Positions 6,379-10,801 of a stretch of DNA of 10,801 bases are shown here, one piece after another (positions within the stretch are counted from its first letter, which is position 1; each line of letters starts with the position of its first letter). Source of the DNA: Caldifarciminota bacterium UBA3079 (GTDB lineage Bacteria > Hydrothermota > Tepidihabitantia > Tepidihabitantales > Tepidihabitantaceae); contig DFBN01000027.1 of the NCBI GenBank assembly GCA_002366635.1, forward strand, positions 1,818-12,618. The letters run 5' to 3'. The notes under the pieces are model-generated. The model ran no database searches and had not been told where the DNA came from. It saw nothing but the letters and a program-made list of their open reading frames with translations. Position numbers and translations under genes: made by a program.

Positions 6379-7094
6379 ATCCGAAAACGCTCGCCCAGAT
6401 AAACCTGGCGCGCCTTCTCATCCCGAACCAAATCGTCCGAGGTTCCAGACAGAAGAACGCGTGCATCATACATAATGTAAGCCCGGTCAGTAATCTCAAG
6501 GGTCTCGCGCACATTGTGGTCGGTAATCAATATCCCAAGACCTTCATCCTTGAGTCTTCTCACTATATCCTGAATTTCAGCCCGCACAATCGGGTCAATA
6601 CCTGTAAAAGGTTCATCCAGAAGCAGAAATGAAGGCGATGCTGCCAAAGCCCTTGCCAATTCCACCCGCCTTCTCTCGCCTCCAGAAAGTGTTGCACCCC
6701 GCTGTTTTGCCAATCGGAGCACATTCAATTTGCCCAGCAGCGCCTTTGCTTTCAAATCCTGCTCCTCTTTGGCCACGCCGAGCATCTCCAGCACCGCCCT
6801 GACATTGTCCATAACCGAAAGCTTCCGGAATATCGAAGGTTCCTGAGAAAGATAACCCAGTCCCAAACGCGCCCTTTTGTAAACAGGCAACCGGGTTATG
6901 TCCTGGCCGTCAAGTAGAATCTTTCCGTGCTCAGGTCGGACAAAACCGATAATCATGTGAAAAGTTGTTGTCTTACCAGCACCGTTCGGCCCCAGCAAAC
7001 CAACTATTTCTCCTTCTTCCAGTTGCAGGTTGACATCATCTGCCACACGCCGGCCGCCGTAGCTTTTCACTAACCCTTGTGTTTCAAGTTTCAT
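6375..7094 (-). CDS. lptB: LPS export ABC transporter ATP-binding protein LptB
   Basis: Cytoplasmic ATPase of the LptB2FGC complex, which extracts lipopolysaccharide from the inner membrane and pushes it along the Lpt bridge. The 239-residue length is typical (241 in E. coli). All ABC motifs are present: Walker A GPNGAGKTTT at 35-44, Q-loop glutamine 84 in YLSQEPSIF, signature LSGGERRRVE at 136-145, Walker B FLLLDEP at 156-162 and the switch histidine 193 in TDHN. The Q-loop surroundings (GLGYLSQEPSIFRKLSV) and FTGIDP are characteristic of LptB rather than of amino-acid importers. It overlaps the preceding ostA-like gene and the following rpoN by four bases each (ATGA), so translation is likely coupled. 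The permeases LptF and LptG are not in the window. Confidence 0.97.
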   Translation of the reverse strand: MKLETQGLVKSYGGRRVADDVNLQLEEGEIVGLLGPNGAGKTTTFHMIIGFVRPEHGKILLDGQDITRLPVYKRARLGLGYLSQEPSIFRKLSVMDNVRAVLEMLGVAKEEQDLKAKALLGKLNVLRLAKQRGATLSGGERRRVELARALAASPSFLLLDEPFTGIDPIVRAEIQDIVRRLKDEGLGILITDHNVRETLEITDRAYIMYDARVLLSGTSDDLVRDEKARQVYLGERFRI

Positions 7095-8035
7095 TCTAAT
7101 GCACTTACAGGTCGAATCAAACGGCCAGACAGAAGTTTCTGAATCTCTATTATCGCCACTTTTCCGCTTTCCATACTTATCCGGATTGCCTGCCCGGTTA
7201 CCGCAATCATATCACCGCCTTCTGTAGTATAATAACTGATAGCATTTCCCTGTATCGTCGCAACATCCAGGTTTCCATCTCGAACTATGAAAAAAACCGT
7301 ATCACCCTGGGTTTGACTCACGCTGTCAGAAACCCTGGGATTTCCCCAGGCCAGTCCAGAATCCCTGGCCGTAAAGAAAATCAAAGTATCACATAACAGT
7401 CCAGCGCTTCCTGAATTGACCCTGACTTTACCTCCGGCCTGTGCCTTTGACTCCCGGGCAAACCACGACATTTCACATCCGGTGACAGTTACCGAATCCG
7501 CATCCGCAATCTGCACCATAACAGGGTTCGAGTCTATTATCCCAACATCCCCTGCCAAGTCATAAATTCCGTGCCCGCCGTGCAATCGGAAATTCCCTGT
7601 TTTGCTCTTGACGACCACACCAGAATCGGCATCCACCCTTTTTTCCGGAATCGAATACAATAGTAACGGTGCGAAAATCACAAGCGATTCCTGCTCCACT
7701 TTTACATTCCCGAACAACTCGGTCTGCTTCTCTTCCAGCCTGTAGAACGCCGAATCGGCCCAGACCAATGCATCCGGACTTTCAATAAAGACTGAGTCAC
7801 AAATCACCGCTACCCCTCCGGATTCGTTCACCCGGGCCATACCAGCAGTAATTCTGGTATCTCCGTCTATAATACTCACGCTGTCGCGGAACACGCTAAC
7901 CTGACCCTCTATGGTTTTGACTATCTCCATCCTCCTGGCATAAAACTCAGCACCCACAACCAGTCTGCACATCAGGAAAAAACAGAAAAGACCCGGAATT
8001 TGTCTTCTGTTGAGTAACTTCGCCATGTGAAACAC
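7091..8035 (-). CDS. Long LptA/OstA-like periplasmic LPS-transport protein
   Basis: Predicted periplasmic bridge protein that passes LPS from LptC towards the outer-membrane LptD. A signal peptide is visible near residues 10-29 (PGLFCFFLMCRLVVGA). The rest alternates short beta strands and turns with repeated D-S-V or A-D-S elements, such as FRDSVSIIDGDTRI, CDSVFIESPDALVWADSAFY and LFGNVKVEQESL, as expected of the OstA/LptA beta-jellyroll. At 314 residues it is far longer than E. coli LptA (185), suggesting two or more stacked jellyroll modules, as in FCB-type OstA-like proteins. The GTG at 8035 abuts the lptC stop and was kept, with AAGG 11 bases upstream; an ATG at 8026 would remove three residues and is equally possible. 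The gene overlaps lptB by four bases. Its place between lptC and lptB supports the role; sequence identity to LptA is weak. Confidence 0.8.
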   Translation of the reverse strand: MFHMAKLLNRRQIPGLFCFFLMCRLVVGAEFYARRMEIVKTIEGQVSVFRDSVSIIDGDTRITAGMARVNESGGVAVICDSVFIESPDALVWADSAFYRLEEKQTELFGNVKVEQESLVIFAPLLLYSIPEKRVDADSGVVVKSKTGNFRLHGGHGIYDLAGDVGIIDSNPVMVQIADADSVTVTGCEMSWFARESKAQAGGKVRVNSGSAGLLCDTLIFFTARDSGLAWGNPRVSDSVSQTQGDTVFFIVRDGNLDVATIQGNAISYYTTEGGDMIAVTGQAIRISMESGKVAIIEIQKLLSGRLIRPVSALE

Positions 8036-8569
8036 TTAATGCTGGACCTTCTGGTTAAACTGGTATTCAGAGGTGCCCTTAACCTCACTTTCAATCTCAA
8101 TCTTGTTCAATCCGGCATCAGAAATCAAACCGTACCCGGTAACATGACCTTTGGGTGTATCGATTTCCACGGCTGCGTCAGTCCGGATTAGCTGGGTTAT
8201 ATTATTCCAGCATAGAGAATCGGTCCTGAGCGATGAGCTATCCGCCGTCAGAACAAGAACATTACCGCGTGCCACCAAATCGTTATTCTTGGTTTGAACG
8301 GTCCCCTGGTCAGCTACAAGCTCTGCGTGTATCTTGCCGTCTTTGTTGTAGAAAAGCACCCTTGGCATAATTACATCAATTCGCTGGAAAGACTCAAACA
8401 CATAAGCTGTCTCGGCCTCCACAGTATAGAGCCGTTCCCCGCTCGAACTCTCTTGCAATGTGAATCCCTCAATTACTTGACTGGGCAATGAGGCGGTCTT
8501 CTGCTCATTCTGACCTTGCCGACAGCTCAAACCAACAAGTATCGCCAACAGAACCGCCATGCGTCGCAC
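8036..8569 (-). CDS. lptC: LptC-like LPS export protein, probable lipoprotein
   Basis: Predicted membrane-anchored periplasmic protein that receives LPS from the inner-membrane transporter and hands it to LptA. The chosen GTG at 8569 gives 177 residues beginning MRRMAVLLAILVGLSCRQG. This is a short basic and hydrophobic signal ending in a lipobox-like VGLSC, so the anchor may be a lipid on Cys16 rather than the uncleaved helix of E. coli LptC. The body has the family pattern: IEGFTLQESSSGERLYTVEAETAY, then VDVIMPRVLFYN-type strands (here IDVIMPRVLFYN), VADQGTVQTKNNDLVARGNV and a late TDAAVEIDTPKGHVTGYGL. The GTG shares a base with the TAG of the acyltransferase gene (TAGTG), so translation is probably coupled. 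An ATG at 8611 would add 14 residues overlapping that gene and spoil the signal peptide. The lptA-like gene follows directly. Confidence 0.85.
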   Translation of the reverse strand: MRRMAVLLAILVGLSCRQGQNEQKTASLPSQVIEGFTLQESSSGERLYTVEAETAYVFESFQRIDVIMPRVLFYNKDGKIHAELVADQGTVQTKNNDLVARGNVLVLTADSSSLRTDSLCWNNITQLIRTDAAVEIDTPKGHVTGYGLISDAGLNKIEIESEVKGTSEYQFNQKVQH

Positions 8570-9360
8570 TATTGTCCCACCACAGCGGCCGTCTTTGCCC
8601 AGAAAACCCACTCTTCGGGTCGGGCCCTCACCTGGTCCAGAAGTGCTTGGGCCGCTGCCCGTTCGTCCCCGGCCGGATAGACCTTCACCCGCATCCTGCC
8701 ACTTTCAAAAAATGCAAATAGCGGCACCACCCTGACCCCTTTGCGTGCAGCAAGCCTGAAAGGCAAACTGGGCAACCCCAAATGACAACCATCAATATCA
8801 ACCCAGACCCTCCGGCCCTGACTGGTATTGTCGAGCATGAAACCGGTAAGCCCAGGTTGTTTGAGCCAGGATATGACCTGTTTGATACTATGCGTCAGCC
8901 TGACGCAGCGGTTCCGCCGCAATCCAGAAAGAATCCGGTCCAAACTCCCGTTCTTCTGGGCACCGATACCTAAATTAACCCGAAACCCCAGACCGGCAAA
9001 AACCTGGGGCAGGAACTCCCAGACCCCGAAATGAAAAGAAACCATAATTGTATGCAACTCCTGTTCCAGAAATCTCTTGAGTGTATTTTCCTCATAAACT
9101 ACTAGGTTGTCAACAATTACATTACCATAGGGTCTGTTGAGTTTTGTCATCAATGCAAGATTTCTGCCTACACGCCAGCCGTTCCGCACCCAAAACCATC
9201 GGTCGAACCGACCACACATAACCCTGAAATTGTGTTTGATTTCTGCCCGGTAATCGAGTCGCCAGACCAGATAGAAAAGAACCAGTAAACGGGAAACTAA
9301 TATCCCCAGGCTAGTGGGCAGGGCCCGAACCAGCACAAGGCATATGGCGAGCAAAATCAA
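8569..9360 (-). CDS. LpxL/HtrB-family lipid A acyltransferase
   Basis: Inner-membrane enzyme of the lysophospholipid/lipid A acyltransferase superfamily, predicted to add a secondary acyl chain to lipid A, or possibly to another glycolipid acceptor. The 263 residues start with a hydrophobic anchor (about 1-33). The catalytic HX4E motif is present as HFGVWE (H110, E115). Further family landmarks follow: FMLDNTSQGRRVWVDIDG near 174-191, the LPSLPFRLAARKGVRVVPLF segment and RPEEWVFW near 247-254. The usual terminal R-R-W-K is missing; the chain ends WAKTAAVVGQ. The TTG at 9360 is supported by AAAGG six bases upstream, at 9367-9371, and overlaps pyrG by 50 bases. Being upstream of lptC-lptA-lptB supports an LPS role. 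The acyl chain and acceptor cannot be told from sequence. Confidence 0.88.
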   Translation of the reverse strand: MILLAICLVLVRALPTSLGILVSRLLVLFYLVWRLDYRAEIKHNFRVMCGRFDRWFWVRNGWRVGRNLALMTKLNRPYGNVIVDNLVVYEENTLKRFLEQELHTIMVSFHFGVWEFLPQVFAGLGFRVNLGIGAQKNGSLDRILSGLRRNRCVRLTHSIKQVISWLKQPGLTGFMLDNTSQGRRVWVDIDGCHLGLPSLPFRLAARKGVRVVPLFAFFESGRMRVKVYPAGDERAAAQALLDQVRARPEEWVFWAKTAAVVGQ

Positions 9361-10801
9361 TTGCGGCCTTTATGAATCCCAAAAACAAAGGATGGGGACA
9401 CAGTGGTCTAGATTTAAACTCAGGATGAAACTGGCAGGCAAGAAAGAAAGGATGGTTTCTCAATTCGACAATCTCAACCAGCTTACCACTTGGTGACAGA
9501 CCGCTGGCAACCATACCGTGCTGCTTAAGTATATTGAGAAACCGGTTGTTCACCTCGTAGCGGTGCCGATGCCTTTCTGAGATGTCAGTCTTCCCATAAC
9601 ATCTGGAGGCCAGACTACCTTTTCTTATCCTGCATGGATACGCACCCAGCCGCATAGTCCCTCCTTTTTTTCTGACACCCCTTTGCTGTGGTAGCATATA
9701 AATCACCGGGTACTTTGTGTGCGGGTTGAATTCGGTTGAATTGGCACCTTTAAGCCCGCATACAAGCCGGGCAAACTCAATTATCGCTACCTGCAAACCA
9801 ACGCAAAGACCAAGAAATGGCAACTTATGCTCACGACAATAGGCAATCGCCTCAACTTTCCCTTCCATTCCACGGATGCCGAAACCGCCCGGCACGATTA
9901 TACCGGCAAGCCCGGCAAGGTTTTCCTTTACCGTTTCAGGCGTTATATCCTCGGCTTCAAGCCATCTTATCCGCGCTTTCACACCCGTGGCTGTAGCCGC
10001 ATGCTGAACCGCTTCTATCACTGATTTGTAAGCATCATGCATGGCCACATATTTCCCGCAGACACCGATTTCTATCTCGGCTTTTGGTTTAGCAGCCGTG
10101 TGAACAAAATGCCGCCAAGCAGAAAGCTTGGGCCTCTTCGCCTTGAGCCTGAGCATCCGCACTATCAACTGGTCAAGCTTCTGACGGTGAAAGATTAAAG
10201 GAATTTCGTAAATATTATCAACATCCAGTGCTTCGATTACCGCCTCAGGCCGGACATTGCAGAACAGGGAAATTTTGTCTCTTTCTTCCTTTAACATAGA
10301 TGTTTCGGCGCGGCACATAATGATATCGGGCTGAATACCGATGTCCCGCAATGCCTTGACCGAATGCTGGGTGGGCTTGGTCTTGTGCTCACACGAAGCC
10401 TTGATATAAGGCACCAGAGTCAGGTGGATATAAAGCACATTCCTTTTCCCCTCTTCCAGGGCAAACTGCCTTGCTGCTTCCAGAAATGGCAGACTTTCAA
10501 TATCACCCACTGTCCCGCCGATTTCCGTAATAACAACATCCCTCGTATCGGCCAGTTTCCTTACCCGCTTTTTGATTTCACTGGTAATATGCGGCACGAC
10601 CTGAATGGTTCGACCCAGATACTTGCCCTGCCGTTCATTTTCAATAACTGAAAGGTATATTTGGCCTGCGGTCAGATTGTTGTCCTGGGACAAGTCGCAG
10701 TCTATAAACCTCTCGTAATGGCCCAAGTCCAGGTCGGTTTCGGCCCCGTCATCAGTCACATACACTTCGCCGTGCTGGAAAGGGCTCATCGTGCCCGGGT
10801 C
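9311..10801 (-). CDS. pyrG: CTP synthase (glutamine-hydrolysing), N-terminus cut by window end
   Basis: Makes CTP from UTP using ATP and ammonia from glutamine. The frame runs off the right edge; the visible 496 residues begin DPGTMSPFQHGEV, so about 50 N-terminal residues with the first ATP-binding loop are missing. The synthase part shows VTDDGAETDLDLGHYERF, GQIYLSVI, EIGGTVGDIESLPF and KTKPTQHSV. The class I glutaminase part has the nucleophile cysteine in FLGLCVGLQ, the oxyanion glycines of VPGGFGIRG, and the catalytic His-Glu pair in ACQFHPEFKSRP. All catalytic residues in view are intact. It ends with TAG at 9311-9313, 50 bases inside the acyltransferase gene. As first visible gene of the LPS operon it may also serve CMP-Kdo formation, since pyrG sits beside kds genes in many diderms; that link is inferred. 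Confidence 0.97.
   Translation of the reverse strand, partial: DPGTMSPFQHGEVYVTDDGAETDLDLGHYERFIDCDLSQDNNLTAGQIYLSVIENERQGKYLGRTIQVVPHITSEIKKRVRKLADTRDVVITEIGGTVGDIESLPFLEAARQFALEEGKRNVLYIHLTLVPYIKASCEHKTKPTQHSVKALRDIGIQPDIIMCRAETSMLKEERDKISLFCNVRPEAVIEALDVDNIYEIPLIFHRQKLDQLIVRMLRLKAKRPKLSAWRHFVHTAAKPKAEIEIGVCGKYVAMHDAYKSVIEAVQHAATATGVKARIRWLEAEDITPETVKENLAGLAGIIVPGGFGIRGMEGKVEAIAYCREHKLPFLGLCVGLQVAIIEFARLVCGLKGANSTEFNPHTKYPVIYMLPQQRGVRKKGGTMRLGAYPCRIRKGSLASRCYGKTDISERHRHRYEVNNRFLNILKQHGMVASGLSPSGKLVEIVELRNHPFFLACQFHPEFKSRPLCPHPLFLGFIKAAIDFARHMPCAGSGPAH

Noticed and set aside
1..10801. tRNA, rRNA, CRISPR, transposase or phage genes
   Set aside because: No cloverleaf, rRNA-like stretch, spaced direct repeats or mobile-element protein motif was seen; nearly all of the window is housekeeping coding sequence.

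Overview
The window looks like a compact chromosomal segment from a diderm (LPS-bearing) bacterium. Lipid A acyltransferase, LptC, LptA/OstA and LptB genes require an outer membrane. At the left edge are the remains of a C-terminal sorting-type domain of a secreted protein, of the kind seen in the Bacteroidetes/FCB group and in uncultured relatives such as candidate division WOR-3. The placement is an inference from these traits and from memory of similar tails; no marker gene here proves it.

Layout. Bases 1-211 hold the 3' end of an upstream plus-strand gene. Its sorting-type tail is interrupted by an in-frame TAG and contains a short 8-bp tandem repeat. A candidate promoter lies at 244-271. 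A plus-strand operon follows (280-4059): a TrkH/KtrB-type K+ channel subunit, its TrkA/KtrA-type RCK regulator, and a membrane HAMP-PAS sensor-like protein that has no kinase or other output domain. The sensor's last residues are encoded by a perfect palindrome (4023-4043). It meets the opposing operon tail-to-tail, the two stop codons sharing one CTAG.

The minus strand carries one long, tightly packed operon, read from right to left: pyrG (CTP synthase, cut by the window end), an LpxL/HtrB-type acyltransferase, lptC, a long lptA/ostA-like gene, lptB, rpoN (sigma-54), and an MscS-type mechanosensitive channel. Adjacent genes overlap, abut or are a few bases apart, with ATGA overlaps at lptA/lptB and lptB/rpoN. 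There is no intergenic stretch over 300 bases.

Functionally the minus operon joins CTP supply (also needed for CMP-Kdo), lipid A acylation and LPS transport with sigma-54. This resembles the lptC-lptA-lptB-rpoN order of Proteobacteria, but with MscS where hpf/ptsN would follow. The plus operon brings K+ in, and the MscS channel releases solutes on hypo-osmotic shock, so the convergent junction joins two osmotic-response loci. I see no clear previously undescribed system. The points most worth a second look are the broken sorting tail with its 8-bp repeat, the palindrome-encoded end of the output-less sensor, and the voltage-sensor-like N-terminal extension of TrkH.
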